DNA of 64,000 nt from Bradyrhizobiaceae bacterium (GTDB lineage: Bacteria > Pseudomonadota > Alphaproteobacteria > Rhizobiales > Xanthobacteraceae): NCBI GenBank assembly GCA_003963145.1, contig RXJJ01000002.1, positions 238,909 through 302,908 of the forward strand, read 5' to 3'. The notes under the pieces were generated by a model. The model was not told the DNA's origin. It saw only the letters and a list, made by a program, of their open reading frames with translations, and searched no databases. The translations under genes and the position numbers were made by a program. Positions within the stretch are counted from its first letter, which is position 1. Each line of letters opens with the position of its first letter. Positions 18,953-28,853 of this stretch are shown piece by piece.

Positions 18953-19693
18953 TCACCGCAGGATCTGGCTGAGGAACATTTTCGTTCGCTCGTGTTGCGG
19001 ATGGGCGAAGAATTGCGCCGGCGCATTCGTTTCGATGATCTGCCCCTGATCCATGAACACCATGCGGTCGGCGACCTCGCGGGCAAACCCCATCTCGTGA
19101 GTCACGACCACCATGGTCATGCCCTCCTCCGCCAGATCGACCATGGTATCGAGCACCTCCTTGACCATTTCCGGATCGAGCGCCGATGTCGGCTCGTCGA
19201 ACAGCATCACTTTCGGAGTCATCGCCAGCGCGCGCGCGATGGCGACGCGCTGCTGCTGGCCGCCCGATATCTGGCCGGGATATTTGTCCGCCTTGTCGGG
19301 AATCCGTACCCGCTCGAGATATTTCATCGCCGTCGCTTCGGCCTCTTTCTTCGGGATGTTGCGGACCCAGATCGGCGCCAGCGTGCAATTGTCCAAAACG
19401 GTCAGATGCGGAAACAGGTTGAAGTTCTGAAACACCATGCCGACTTCGCGCCGCACATCGTCGATCCGCCGCAGGTCGGGACCGAGCGCGATGCCGTCGA
19501 CCGTGATCCTGCCTTCCTGAAACTGCTCCAGCGCGTTGATGCAGCGGATCAGCGTCGATTTGCCCGAGCCTGACGGGCCGCAGATCACGATGCGTTCGCC
19601 CTTCGCCACGTCGAGGTCGATGTCGCGCAGGACGTGAAAATCGCCGTACCATTTGTTCAGGCCCTTGATGGAAACGATGGGATCGTCGGTCAT
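18953..19693 (-). CDS. aapP: General L-amino acid ABC transporter ATP-binding protein
   Basis: The 246-residue ATPase has Walker [11 protein letters not shown]-loop [13 protein letters not shown], signature [15 protein letters not shown] and Walker [15 protein letters not shown]. It powers uptake of polar amino acids through the two permeases encoded upstream. The order binding protein, permease, permease, ATPase is that of aapJQMP in rhizobia. It starts 12 bases after the preceding permease stop. Confidence 0.93.
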   Translation of the reverse strand: MTDDPIVSIKGLNKWYGDFHVLRDIDLDVAKGERIVICGPSGSGKSTLIRCINALEQFQEGRITVDGIALGPDLRRIDDVRREVGMVFQNFNLFPHLTVLDNCTLAPIWVRNIPKKEAEATAMKYLERVRIPDKADKYPGQISGGQQQRVAIARALAMTPKVMLFDEPTSALDPEMVKEVLDTMVDLAEEGMTMVVVTHEMGFAREVADRMVFMDQGQIIETNAPAQFFAHPQHERTKMFLSQILR

Positions 19694-19705
19694 GCGTTTT
19701 CCATC

Positions 19706-21232
19706 TCAGGTGCGGCGGTGGGCATTGAGCCGATGCTCGGCGAACAGCGAATAGCGCGACATCGCAAAGCAGGTGGTGAAATAGATCAGCCCGGCGAAGG
19801 CAAATCCGGTGAACAGCGTGGTCGGCGTCGCCCAGTTCGGATCGGCGAACGAGGCCCGCAGCTGCCCGAGCAAATCGAAGATCGCAATGATCAAGACCAG
19901 GGTCGTGTCCTTGAACAGCGCGATGAAACTGTTGACCAGACCGGGAATTACATGACGCAGCGCCTGAGGCATCACGATCAGGCCCGTGGTCTTCCAGGAG
20001 GACAGGCCAAGCGCATTCGCCGCCTCCGCCTGCCCGCGCGGCACCGCCTGAAGGCCGCCGCGAATGACCTCGGCGTTGTAGGCGCCCGCGAACAATGCGG
20101 TGCCGACAAGCACGCGCACCAGTGCGTCGACGGTGAAGTCGCCCGGCAAAAACAGCGGCAGCATGTAGGTGGCAAAGAACAGCACTGTGATCAGCGGCAC
20201 GCCGCGCCAGAATTCGATGAAGGCGACGGAGAAAATCCGGATCAGCGGAATGGCGGAGCGGCGCCCGAGCGCCAATGCGATGCCAACTGGCATGGAAGCG
20301 ACGATGCCGGTGATCGACACCACGAGGGTGACCAGAAGCCCGCCCCACAGCCGTGTGTCGACCAGCGGCAGCCCGCCTCTGTCGAGACCCATCACCCGTA
20401 TGACCGCCGCGATGCCGGCAAAGATCGCAAGACTTGTCAGCAAGGCACGGCCGCCGTTGCGCATGCCGCCGCTCAGCAAAAAGACCGCGAGCGAAACGAT
20501 CGCAGCGGTGACTGCAAAATCCAGCCACAGCGCACGACCCGATGTGTCGATGGCGTCCCTCAGCCCGGCAAACGGCCACGCGAGCAGCGACAGGAGGTCA
20601 CCAATGCCAACCAGCAGTTTTCCAATCCATGCAACAGGCAGCCCGTACCAGCTGCCGCCGGCGGCATCGCCGGAGAAATTCAGCCGCTGTCCCGCATCGC
20701 TGAAACTGTTGGAGAGCACGGTTCCAAGATCGGCCAGCCAGTGAATTGCAAAACCGTTCAGACCGCCGCCGCGAAGCAGGAAGAAAGCCACCACGGGAAA
20801 AGCCGCGAAGAACAGGCCCGCGTTCAGGCCTTTGGCGGGCGCGCGCGGGATCAGCAGCGGCAACAGCAGCAGCGCACCCAGCGCAAATGTGAGGTTGGCG
20901 CGCCAGCGCTGATCCTGCGGATAGAAGCCATAGATGAACTGGCCGAGCTTGGCCTGCACGAAGGGCCAGCACGCGCCGACCGGATGACCGGCCGTCGACT
21001 CGAGGCAGGCATTTCGATCCGCGCCGTGCCACACCGCGTCGATCAGCAGGAATCTGACGGCCGGAACGATCGTGAACCAGAGCAGCAATGCGCTGACGAT
21101 GGTCAGCATGATATTGAACGGCGAGTTGAACAGCCGCGTCCGCACGAACCCGATAACGCCGGTCGCTGCTACCGGCGCGGGACGCTGCGGCGCTATCGCG
21201 GTGCGGACAAATGGTTGTGCGCGTTCGCTCAT
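19706..21232 (-). CDS. aapM: General L-amino acid ABC transporter permease AapM
   Basis: The 508-residue inner-membrane protein has about eight membrane segments and a C-terminal binding-protein-dependent transport domain with the EAA-type loop AEVIRGGLQAVPRGQAEAANALGLS. The unusually large N-terminal half, with a long periplasmic part (VWHGADRNACLESTAGHPVGAC), is typical of AapM rather than of shorter GlnP-type permeases. Its ATG overlaps the AapQ stop by four bases (ATGA). Confidence 0.92.
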   Translation of the reverse strand: MSERAQPFVRTAIAPQRPAPVAATGVIGFVRTRLFNSPFNIMLTIVSALLLWFTIVPAVRFLLIDAVWHGADRNACLESTAGHPVGACWPFVQAKLGQFIYGFYPQDQRWRANLTFALGALLLLPLLIPRAPAKGLNAGLFFAAFPVVAFFLLRGGGLNGFAIHWLADLGTVLSNSFSDAGQRLNFSGDAAGGSWYGLPVAWIGKLLVGIGDLLSLLAWPFAGLRDAIDTSGRALWLDFAVTAAIVSLAVFLLSGGMRNGGRALLTSLAIFAGIAAVIRVMGLDRGGLPLVDTRLWGGLLVTLVVSITGIVASMPVGIALALGRRSAIPLIRIFSVAFIEFWRGVPLITVLFFATYMLPLFLPGDFTVDALVRVLVGTALFAGAYNAEVIRGGLQAVPRGQAEAANALGLSSWKTTGLIVMPQALRHVIPGLVNSFIALFKDTTLVLIIAIFDLLGQLRASFADPNWATPTTLFTGFAFAGLIYFTTCFAMSRYSLFAEHRLNAHRRT

Positions 21233-22434
21233 GCCGCCGCGCTCCGGGAGATGCGCCAGCCGTAGATGCTCATCGCCGCGCTGGTTACCAGCGAGATCAA
21301 CAGATACACGCCCATGGTGATGGTAATGATCTCGACCGCCTGCCCCGTCTGGCTCAATGTTGTACCGGCGAACACGGAAAACAGATCGGGGTAACCGATC
21401 GCAACGGCGAGCGAAGAGTTTTTCGTCAGATTGAGATATTGATTGGTCAGAGGCGGCAGGATGACCCGCAGCGCCTGCGGCACCACCACAAGGCGAAGTA
21501 TTTCAGCGCGCCGCAGACCGAGCGCAGCCCCCGCCTCCATCTGGCCTTTGGACACCGATTGCACTCCGGCGCGCACCACCTCGGCAATGAACGCCGCCGT
21601 ATAGACCGAAAGCGACAATGTCAGCGCGACGAACTCCGGAATGATGCGGAGACCTCCGGCAAAGTTGAATCCCTTCAATTCGGGCATTTCCAAAAGCAAA
21701 GGCCGCCCAAACATTGCGATGCTGAGCAGCGGCAACCCGGCAATCATGGCCAGAACGAACGGCCAGATGGTTATTCGCTCGCCGCGATCCACAAGACGCC
21801 GCCTCGCGTAGGCCCGCATCGCGAGCGAAGCCAGGATACCGGCGAGAATGGCCACGACAAACACGCCGAATGAATTCTGCAACAGCGGACGCGGCACCAC
21901 CAGTCCGCGATTGCTGAGAAAGAACGTCCCGAGCAAGGAGATGCTCTGACGCGGGCCGGGCAAGGTCGCGAGCACCGCGAGGTACCAGAACAGGATCTGA
22001 AACAGCAGCGGCAGATTGCGGACCAGCTCGACATAGCCGCCGCAGACGCGCGCCACGAGCCAGTTCGGCGACAACCGGCCAAGTCCCACAACGAAACCGA
22101 TGACGGTGGACAGGATGATGCCGATGGCCGCCACCAGCAGCGTATTCAGCAAGCCGACGACGAACACCCGCGCATAGGTATCGCTTTCCGAATACGGGAT
22201 CAGCGACTGGCTGACGGCGAAACCCGCCGTGTTGGACAGAAAGCCGAAGCCCGTCGCGATGCGCTGGGCCTGCAGATTGTCCCGCGCATTGACGACGATC
22301 TCATAGGCGATCCAGACCAGCAGCGCGGCGAATACGATCTGAAGGCCGACGCCGCGCCAGCCCGCCCCGCCGCCGAGAACGCGGCGCAGCCGCGAGGCCA
22401 GTTGGAGCGGCGGCTTTCGCGGTGAAATCGTCAT
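21229..22434 (-). CDS. aapQ: General L-amino acid ABC transporter permease AapQ
   Basis: The 401-residue permease has an early membrane segment, the family-typical VGLLNTLLVAAIGIILSTVIG and GYVELVRNLPLLFQILFWY segments, and the EAA loop AEVVRAGVQSVSKGQMEAGAALGLRR. It forms the membrane pore with AapM. The gene begins 14 bases after aapJ and overlaps aapM by four bases. Confidence 0.92.
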   Translation of the reverse strand: MTISPRKPPLQLASRLRRVLGGGAGWRGVGLQIVFAALLVWIAYEIVVNARDNLQAQRIATGFGFLSNTAGFAVSQSLIPYSESDTYARVFVVGLLNTLLVAAIGIILSTVIGFVVGLGRLSPNWLVARVCGGYVELVRNLPLLFQILFWYLAVLATLPGPRQSISLLGTFFLSNRGLVVPRPLLQNSFGVFVVAILAGILASLAMRAYARRRLVDRGERITIWPFVLAMIAGLPLLSIAMFGRPLLLEMPELKGFNFAGGLRIIPEFVALTLSLSVYTAAFIAEVVRAGVQSVSKGQMEAGAALGLRRAEILRLVVVPQALRVILPPLTNQYLNLTKNSSLAVAIGYPDLFSVFAGTTLSQTGQAVEIITITMGVYLLISLVTSAAMSIYGWRISRSAAA

Positions 22435-22448
22435 GATCGTGACAGACG

Positions 22449-23465
22449 TCAGCGGATGGGCGGCGCGTACTGGATGCCGCCCTGATTCCAGAGCTTGTTG
22501 AGGCCGCGGGAGATCCCGAGTTTGGAGCCCGCGCCCACATTGCGATCGAACGACTCGCCATAATTGCCGACAGCCTGGATGATGCGCTTCACCCAGTCCT
22601 TGGTCAGCCCGAGCTGTTCTCCGATATTGCCATCCACTCCGAAGACGCGCCGGAGTTCGGGCCTGTCGGATTTCGCCATCTCCTCGACGTTCTTCTGGGT
22701 GATGGCGAGTTCCTCGGCGTTAATCATCGCGAACAGGGTCCATTTCACGATGTCGAACCATTGATCGTCACCCTGACGAACCACCGGCCCCAGAGGTTCC
22801 TTCGAGATCACCTCGGGCAGCACGACATGATCGTCCGGCACGCTCAACTTGAGACGCTCGGCATAAAGCTGGGACACATCCGCCGTGAACGCATCACAGC
22901 GGCCGGTTTCATAAGCCTTCAGCGTCTCGTCGGCCGAGGAAAATGCGATCACCTCGTACTTCATGTTGTTGGCCTTGAAATAGTCGGCGAGATTCTGCTC
23001 GGTCGTGGTGCCGGTCTGCACGCACACCGAGGCGCTGTTGAGTTCCAGCGCCGAATTGACCTTGAGCGCCTTGCGGACCAGAAAGCCCTGCCCGTCATAA
23101 TAGGTCACGCCGGTGAAGTTCAGGCCGAGCGATGAATCGCGAGATGTGGTCCAGGTCGTGTTGCGCGACAGGACGTCGATCTCGCCCGATTGCAGCGCCG
23201 TGAACCGGTCCTTGGCCGACAGCGGCACGAACTTGACCTTGGCGGGATCGTTGAGAACCACAGCGGCGATGGCGCGGCAGACATCGACATCCAGCCCCAC
23301 CCAATTGCCCTTGTCGTCCGGTGCCGAAAAACCCGGCAATCCCTGGCTGACGCCGCAGGAGAGCACGCCGCGTTCCTGAACCGCCTTGAGGGTCTGGGCG
23401 TCCGCGGGCGCAAGAGCGGCGAATACGCCAAGCAGGAAAATGGCGCAGGCAAAAACGCGCTTCAT
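22449..23465 (-). CDS. aapJ: General L-amino acid ABC transporter substrate-binding protein
   Basis: The 338-residue periplasmic protein has a signal peptide (MKRVFACAIFLLGVFAALAPADA) and a family 3 solute-binding fold (LKAVQERGVLSCGVSQGLPGF at the mature start, then GLDVDVCRAIAAVVLND). It captures amino acids for AapQMP. ATG 23465 is used, with AAAGG 8 bases upstream; a GTG at 23480 would place that site inside the gene. It is first in the operon and diverges from metC across 131 bases. Confidence 0.93.
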   Translation of the reverse strand: MKRVFACAIFLLGVFAALAPADAQTLKAVQERGVLSCGVSQGLPGFSAPDDKGNWVGLDVDVCRAIAAVVLNDPAKVKFVPLSAKDRFTALQSGEIDVLSRNTTWTTSRDSSLGLNFTGVTYYDGQGFLVRKALKVNSALELNSASVCVQTGTTTEQNLADYFKANNMKYEVIAFSSADETLKAYETGRCDAFTADVSQLYAERLKLSVPDDHVVLPEVISKEPLGPVVRQGDDQWFDIVKWTLFAMINAEELAITQKNVEEMAKSDRPELRRVFGVDGNIGEQLGLTKDWVKRIIQAVGNYGESFDRNVGAGSKLGISRGLNKLWNQGGIQYAPPIR

Positions 23466-23596
23466 GGAATAACCTTTCACAGCGACACCGCTTTATATCA
23501 GCCGCACCGGCCTTGCATCCGCCGGTATTTCAAATCGGCGAACGAACACGGTCAAGGGCTTGACGTTACGCTCCGCCGTCCTCTTATGATCCATTC

Positions 23597-24796
23597 ATGA
23601 AATCTCCAAGCAATAAGAATTCATCGTCCGTCCCGCACGATATCGCAACCGGCCTTGTCACATCGGGCCGCGACACCAAGGCGCAGTTTGGTTTCGTCAA
23701 TCCCGGTGTGATTCACGGCTCGACCGTTCTCTATCCGTCGGCGGAGGATTTGCGCGCCCATCGCGGCGAATACCAGTATGGCCGGCATGGCACGCCGACG
23801 ACCAAGGCGCTGCAAGACGCCTTGATGACGCTGGAAGGGCCCAACTGCGCGGGCGTCGGCCTTGCGCCCTCCGGGGTTGCGGCGATCACAACGGCGCTGC
23901 TCGCGGTGCTCAAAGCGGGCGATCATCTTCTCGTTATCGACAGCGCCTATCGTCCGACCCGCAATTTCTGCGACAGCGTTCTGAAACATTTTGGAGTCGA
24001 GACGACATATTTCGATCCGCTGATCGGATCCGGAATCGCCGCCTTGTTCAAACCGAACACAAAGGCCGTGGTGGTCGAAGCGCCGGGCTCGCAATCCTTC
24101 GAGATGCCGGACATTCCCGCCATCGCCGAAGTCGCGCATGCCAAAGGCGCGCTGGTTCTCGACGACAACACCTGGGCGACGCCGCTGTTCCATCGCTCGC
24201 TCGACCAGGGTGTGGATATCAGCATTCAGGCGGCCACCAAGTATATCGGCGGCCATTCCGACATCATGTTCGGCACGATTTCGGCCAACGCCAAAACGTG
24301 GCCGGCGGTTTCCGAAGCCATCCGCCTGCTCGGCGTCTGCGCGGGACCGGACGATGTGTTTCTGGCGCTGCGCGGCGTGCGCACGCTGGGCGTGCGGCTT
24401 GCGCATCATCAGCGGTCGGGCATTGAAATGGCACGCTGGTTCGCCCAAAGGCCCGAGGTTCTGCGCGTATTGCACCCCGCGTTGGAAAGCGATCCGGGCC
24501 ATGCGATATGGAAGCGCGACTTCACCGGCGCAAGCGGGCTGTTCAGCGTCATTCTCAAGCCCGTGCCGGACAAGGCGGTCGATGCGATGCTGAACGCCGT
24601 TCAGCTATTCGGCATGGGCTATTCGTGGGGTGGCTTCGAAAGCCTCGTGATCCCGTTCGACTGCGCGTCATATCGCACCGCCACCCCTTGGGCGCCCGGC
24701 GGGCCGGCGCTGCGTTTTCATATCGGGCTTGAATCGACGGACGATCTGAAGGCCGATCTCGACCAGGGTTTCGCCGCCCTTAAAGCCGCGCTGTAG
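23597..24796 (+). CDS. metC: Cystathionine beta-lyase
   Basis: The 399-residue PLP enzyme of the Cys/Met metabolism family has the PLP Lys in QAATKYIGGHSDIMFG and the early substrate region YGRHGTPTTKALQDAL. It ends with the MetC-like WGGFESLVIPFD and LRFHIGLESTDDL. It cleaves cystathionine to homocysteine, pyruvate and ammonia in methionine synthesis. No Shine-Dalgarno site precedes ATG 23597, and TATGAT lies at 23585-23590, so the transcript may begin at or near the start codon. Confidence 0.9.
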   Translation: MKSPSNKNSSSVPHDIATGLVTSGRDTKAQFGFVNPGVIHGSTVLYPSAEDLRAHRGEYQYGRHGTPTTKALQDALMTLEGPNCAGVGLAPSGVAAITTALLAVLKAGDHLLVIDSAYRPTRNFCDSVLKHFGVETTYFDPLIGSGIAALFKPNTKAVVVEAPGSQSFEMPDIPAIAEVAHAKGALVLDDNTWATPLFHRSLDQGVDISIQAATKYIGGHSDIMFGTISANAKTWPAVSEAIRLLGVCAGPDDVFLALRGVRTLGVRLAHHQRSGIEMARWFAQRPEVLRVLHPALESDPGHAIWKRDFTGASGLFSVILKPVPDKAVDAMLNAVQLFGMGYSWGGFESLVIPFDCASYRTATPWAPGGPALRFHIGLESTDDLKADLDQGFAALKAAL

Positions 24797-24811
24797 CTTC
24801 TCCGAACGCCC

Positions 24812-25150
24812 TCACTCCTCGAGGGTCTGCGTCTGCCTGTGGTTCTTCACAATCAGCATGATGTTGCGGATGTAGATGATGGTCGCCAGCGCCTGACCGA
24901 GAATGATGATCGGCTCGCGCTTCACGATGCCGTAGATCAGCGTCATGAACCCGCCGCCGAGCGAGAAGAACCAGAACGCCATCGGGATGACGCTCTTGCC
25001 GGCGCGCTCGCTGGATATCCACTGCACCAGAAAGCGCGCGGTGAAGAACAATTGAGCGACCAGGCCGAACGCCAGCCAGAAATCGAATTTGGCTATGAAG
25101 ACATCGTAGATGTAATCGCTCAGGTCCTGGCCCCAGTGAATCAGCATCAT
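24812..25150 (-). CDS. LAB_N membrane protein (lipid A-disaccharide synthase N-terminal domain family)
   Basis: The 112-residue protein has three or four membrane segments: DFWLAFGLVAQLFFTARFLVQW, SVIPMAFWFFSLGGGFMTLIYG and PIIILGQALATIIYIRNIMLI. FxxRFLVQW, SxxPxxFWxxSLxGG and the end YxRNxMLI are the marks of the LAB_N domain, which also occurs fused to LpxB. The start at 25150 overlaps the stop of the upstream GT2 gene by four bases (ATGA). Stand-alone members commonly neighbour GT2/GT39 genes; a role in export or flipping of a lipid-linked sugar is possible but unproven. Confidence 0.88.
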   Translation of the reverse strand: MMLIHWGQDLSDYIYDVFIAKFDFWLAFGLVAQLFFTARFLVQWISSERAGKSVIPMAFWFFSLGGGFMTLIYGIVKREPIIILGQALATIIYIRNIMLIVKNHRQTQTLEE

Positions 25151-25896
25151 GTCACCTCGGTTGCAGCGGGGGTCGGCTTCTTGCGGCGGATCAGCCACCA
25201 CACGCCCGCCAGATCCATGATCCCGATCCAGAGCCGGTCGAAAAATCCGTAGTTCGAGACGCCGGACAAACGGGGGCGATCGACGACATCGACATAAACG
25301 ATGCCGAAACCCTCACGGCGCATCAGCGCCGGCAGAAAACGATGCAGGCCGTCGAAATACGGCATCGCCAGAAACACCTCGCGCCGGAACGCTTTCAATC
25401 CGCAGCCGGTATCGCGCGTTCCGTCCTTGAGGATCGCATTGCGCACGCCATTGGCGATCCGCGACTGGATTTTCTTGAATCCCGTATCCTTGCGGCCAAG
25501 GCGCTGACCCGCCGCAAGCCCCACTTGCGCGCCGCCCTTCTCGACCGCGCCGATCAGGTCGGGCAGGAATTTGGGATCGTTCTGTCCATCGCCGTCGAGC
25601 GTCGCAACGATCGTTCCGCGCGCGAAGCGAACGCCGGTGCGAACCGCCGCCGATTGCCCGGTCGAGACCGCGTGGCGGATCTGGCGCAGCATCGGACGCT
25701 GCTTCATCTCGGCAAGCAGGCGCTCGCCTGTCGCATCCGTCGAGCCGTCATTGACGTAGATAATCTCATACGGCCAGCGGCCATCGAGCGCGGCGGCGAT
25801 CTCGGCGATCAGCGGGGCGATATTGTCCGCCTCGTTGCGGACGGGCACCACGATGGACACCGCAGGCGCGGCGCTGGATGAAACTTGCGCGGTCAT
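25147..25896 (-). CDS. Glycosyltransferase family 2, polyprenyl-phosphate sugar synthase (DPM1/ArnC-like)
   Basis: The 249-residue GT2 enzyme has VSIVVPVRNEADNIAPLI, VNDGSTDATGE, DGDGQNDPKFLPDL and DTGCGLKAFRREVF. These match dolichyl-phosphate mannose synthase-like proteins, which charge a polyprenyl phosphate with a sugar. Unlike ArnC it has no long C-terminal pair of membrane segments; a short hydrophobic part (DRLWIGIMDLAGVWWLI) ends it. Partner genes (GT39 and LAB_N) suggest it makes the lipid-linked donor for an envelope glycosyltransferase. Mannose, galacturonic acid or aminoarabinose cannot be told apart from sequence alone. Confidence 0.88.
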   Translation of the reverse strand: MTAQVSSSAAPAVSIVVPVRNEADNIAPLIAEIAAALDGRWPYEIIYVNDGSTDATGERLLAEMKQRPMLRQIRHAVSTGQSAAVRTGVRFARGTIVATLDGDGQNDPKFLPDLIGAVEKGGAQVGLAAGQRLGRKDTGFKKIQSRIANGVRNAILKDGTRDTGCGLKAFRREVFLAMPYFDGLHRFLPALMRREGFGIVYVDVVDRPRLSGVSNYGFFDRLWIGIMDLAGVWWLIRRKKPTPAATEVT

Positions 25897-25976
25897 TGAT
25901 CGGTCTGTCTGTCACGCCGGTTAAGGGCTGTGACGCGGGAGGTCATGCGGCGCTTCTTACGGCGGCAACGGGGCTT

Positions 25977-26792
25977 TTATGGCGGCAGGGGGTCTTGGGC
26001 AACCCTTTTCAGGTGCCCGATTGAAGGCCCGGCGAGCGGCGCGATCCGCCCGTCCGGGCCGATGGTGAACACCAGATGCCGGGCGGCGAACCAGTAGCGC
26101 ACCGCCATCGCGCCCACCACGCCGAGAAGCGCGCCGGCCATGACGTCACTTGGATGATGCGCCAGGAGAACAAGCCGCGTCAGGCCAATGATCACCGCAT
26201 AAACCCACATCACCACCTGCAGGCGCGGCCAGATCGCGGAAACCGCGAAGGCCAGAGCGAACGACGCGACCGCATGGCCCGAGGGAAAACTCGCATAGGA
26301 CTCGGTCCATGCGAAATGCGAATAGTTGAAGGGATTGGCAACGCCGCCGACGAAAGGCCGTCCGCGCCCCACGACGCCCTTGATGATTTCTCCGATCAGG
26401 ACCGGCAGCAGCACGGCCAGAAACAGGAACTGCATCCGCACGCCGAAGCCGATCAGCAGCGCCCGCTTTCGGCCGTGCAGCGCGGGCGTGATCAGCAAGA
26501 CGGCAATCAGCGTGTAGCCGAGCGCCTCGAGGATATAATCCGATTTGCCGAAAGCGGTCAGAACGCGCACCGGATGCAGCCCCGGCGTGCCGCGCGCCGG
26601 CATCAGCAAAATCGCGCCGGCGTCGACCACAAGCATCACAACGGCGATAACGAAAGCGCCGCTGGCGACCAGTACAAGCCATCGGCGCGCCAGATGCTGC
26701 CGCGCGACCTCGCGGCGCGAATGCGACGGCGCGCGAACGAGCTGCGCCAGCGCGTGCCACGTCATCAGCGCAAGATTGTGAAAATAATTCAT
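25977..26792 (-). CDS. PAP2-family membrane phosphatase
   Basis: The 271-residue protein has about six membrane segments and the three PAP2 phosphatase motifs: KGVVGRGRP, then YASFPSGHA, and RLVLLAHHPSDVMAG. It is likely to dephosphorylate a lipid (undecaprenyl pyrophosphate, phosphatidylglycerol phosphate or a lipid A phosphate as in LpxE). Its setting between GT39 and GT2 genes favours a lipid A or carrier-lipid role. The C-terminal ~30 residues are predicted cytoplasmic. Confidence 0.87.
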   Translation of the reverse strand: MNYFHNLALMTWHALAQLVRAPSHSRREVARQHLARRWLVLVASGAFVIAVVMLVVDAGAILLMPARGTPGLHPVRVLTAFGKSDYILEALGYTLIAVLLITPALHGRKRALLIGFGVRMQFLFLAVLLPVLIGEIIKGVVGRGRPFVGGVANPFNYSHFAWTESYASFPSGHAVASFALAFAVSAIWPRLQVVMWVYAVIIGLTRLVLLAHHPSDVMAGALLGVVGAMAVRYWFAARHLVFTIGPDGRIAPLAGPSIGHLKRVAQDPLPP

Positions 26793-26822
26793 CGGATGCT
26801 GCGATCTGTCTCGCGGCGCATG

Positions 26823-28574
26823 TTACTGCGCGTCGTCCGATCTGAATATCGCAATCGAAACCGGCTTGCCGATCGAATAATTATAACCGTCGATCCGCGC
26901 CGTGATTGCGTAATGCAGACCGATGGTTTCGGCGCGCTGGGCGAAGGCCCTTTCCTCGCGTCCTTCCACCAGCGCGAAGCGGCAGCTTCCCTGCTGGAGG
27001 AAATCGGCGGCGCCCGAACCGTTGGTCAGCAGAGTTTGCGTTCCCACCATGAACACGAGGCTCGGCTCACCGAATCCGGCGGCCGCCGCGCGCGGGCCGA
27101 CGCATTCGACATTGCGCAGCGCGCGTGCGATCTCCACGCTCGGAAACAGCGGCGTCAGCGAGGGCATCACAATGCCCCACAGGCACACGCCCATCGCCCA
27201 TGAGGCCGCAACCGCATTGAGCAGCGAGCGTTCCGCGCGATGCTCGTCATACATCCACCACGCGAACAGGCCGAAGATCATCGCCGCCGCCGCGAACGGC
27301 CATGCCGCAAAGACCGGCTGATGCAGCATCACGATTGCGAGGATCACCGACGCAACGGTCAGGATTGCCGGCACGACGAACCACCACGACGTGCCGCGCA
27401 CCAGCCATGGCGCGCGCGACAGCACCCGGCGCTCGAGCACACCGACAATCAGAATGGCGATGGCGGGATAAAGCGGCAGCACGTAATGCGGCAGCTTGGT
27501 CATCACGAGTTCGAACACGATCCAGGCCGGAATGACCCACGCCAGCAGGAACTGCGCGCCCGGCTCTCGCTTGGCGCGCCACACCGCGGGCGTCGCCATC
27601 GCGGCCAGTGCCGAACCCGGCCAGAAGGTCAGCCAGAACAGCACGAAATAATAACCGGGCGGCGCGCCATGCGCCTCCTGCGGCTTGGCGATCTTGTTGA
27701 ACATGTCGCCGCCGAGCGAGTCGGCGAAGAAGCTGTCGCCGGATTTGATGTAGATCGCGATGAACCACGGCAGCGCGATCAAAACGACCCAGAAAATGCC
27801 CGTGATGGGCCGCAGCCGCCACACCCATTCCAGCGAGCGGTCGAGTATCGCCAGCGCCAGGATTGTAAGGCCCGCGAACATCAGGATCAGCGGACCCTTG
27901 ACGAGGATGCTGGCGGCCACTGCGCTCCAGAAAATTGCCGGTATTGCCCACGCGTCCATCCAGGTCCGGCGCGGACCCTCGCCGCGCTGCCACGACAGAT
28001 AGACGCGGGCCATCGCTCCCATCACGGCCGTCGTGGTGAACAGCAATACGGCGTCGGTTTTCGCAAGGCGCGCTTCAATGCCCAGCATCACGCAACTGCA
28101 CATCGCGAGCGCGGCCAGCACCGCCCCACGCCGCGTGACAAAGGCGAGCGCCGCCCAATAGGTCAGGAGCACGGCCCCCACGCCTCCGGCAAAGGAGGGA
28201 ATCCGGTACAGCCAGATGCGGATCGGCGCGCGTTGCAGGCCGAGCTTGGACGCGGTCTGAACGACGGCGGCCTGCAGCCAGTAGATGCCGACCGGCTTTT
28301 TGTAGCGCACTTCATCCTGAAAACGGATGTCCACCGGATCGCCGGTCTCCACCATCTGTTTGGAGGCCTGCGCGAAGCGGGATTCGTCGCGGTCGGTCGG
28401 CGGAATATTGAACAGGCCGGGCAGGAAAAACAGCGCGCCACAGATGATGAGGAACGCCACCGCCCGCGTGTGACTCTTGCATACAAAATTCAGCACGGTC
28501 ACAAGGCCGCGACCGCCCTGTTTCGGCACAGGCCGAGGGGCGCCAAATCCGCGTTGTTGCACCGTGTCAATCAT
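26823..28574 (-). CDS. GT39 (ArnT-like) membrane glycosyltransferase
   Basis: The 583-residue protein has 11-13 membrane segments and the GT39/PMT-family first loop with the key acidic residue, FNIPPTDRDESRFAQASKQM, followed by RYKKPVGIYWLQAA. ArnT and Rgt-type enzymes of this fold transfer a sugar from a polyprenyl phosphate to lipid A or core on the periplasmic side. A C-terminal periplasmic part is present. It leads the cluster GT39, PAP2, GT2, LAB_N on the minus strand. Confidence 0.88.
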   Translation of the reverse strand: MIDTVQQRGFGAPRPVPKQGGRGLVTVLNFVCKSHTRAVAFLIICGALFFLPGLFNIPPTDRDESRFAQASKQMVETGDPVDIRFQDEVRYKKPVGIYWLQAAVVQTASKLGLQRAPIRIWLYRIPSFAGGVGAVLLTYWAALAFVTRRGAVLAALAMCSCVMLGIEARLAKTDAVLLFTTTAVMGAMARVYLSWQRGEGPRRTWMDAWAIPAIFWSAVAASILVKGPLILMFAGLTILALAILDRSLEWVWRLRPITGIFWVVLIALPWFIAIYIKSGDSFFADSLGGDMFNKIAKPQEAHGAPPGYYFVLFWLTFWPGSALAAMATPAVWRAKREPGAQFLLAWVIPAWIVFELVMTKLPHYVLPLYPAIAILIVGVLERRVLSRAPWLVRGTSWWFVVPAILTVASVILAIVMLHQPVFAAWPFAAAAMIFGLFAWWMYDEHRAERSLLNAVAASWAMGVCLWGIVMPSLTPLFPSVEIARALRNVECVGPRAAAAGFGEPSLVFMVGTQTLLTNGSGAADFLQQGSCRFALVEGREERAFAQRAETIGLHYAITARIDGYNYSIGKPVSIAIFRSDDAQ

Positions 28575-28853
28575 TGGATTCGCATACGATGAAACCGCAA
28601 GGTGAACAATCGTCTGGCCGCCAGGCGTTGCACAAATGACGCAAGTGTTGCCTTAAGGTTTTACCGTTGCATAACGGCACACTCACCGCACTTTAGATCA
28701 CCTCTGGGCCGCCAGATTATCCTTGATTGCCAGTACCGAACTGGGACACACAGGGCGCCAAAGCGGCCGCCTCCCCACGGGGCTCCGGCCCCGCGCCGAC
28801 ACACCGGCAATCAGCGAGCCCAGCGCATCGGGCGGGCAGAAACGAGTGCAACT

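Noticed and set aside
19634..21265. A 543-codon open frame on the plus strand
   Set aside because: It is antisense to aapM; the protein is low-complexity Gln/Arg/His.
28602..28853. An 84-codon upstream extension of the LpxO-like gene
   Set aside because: It has no ribosome site and shadow-like composition; ATG 28854 begins next to the membrane anchor.
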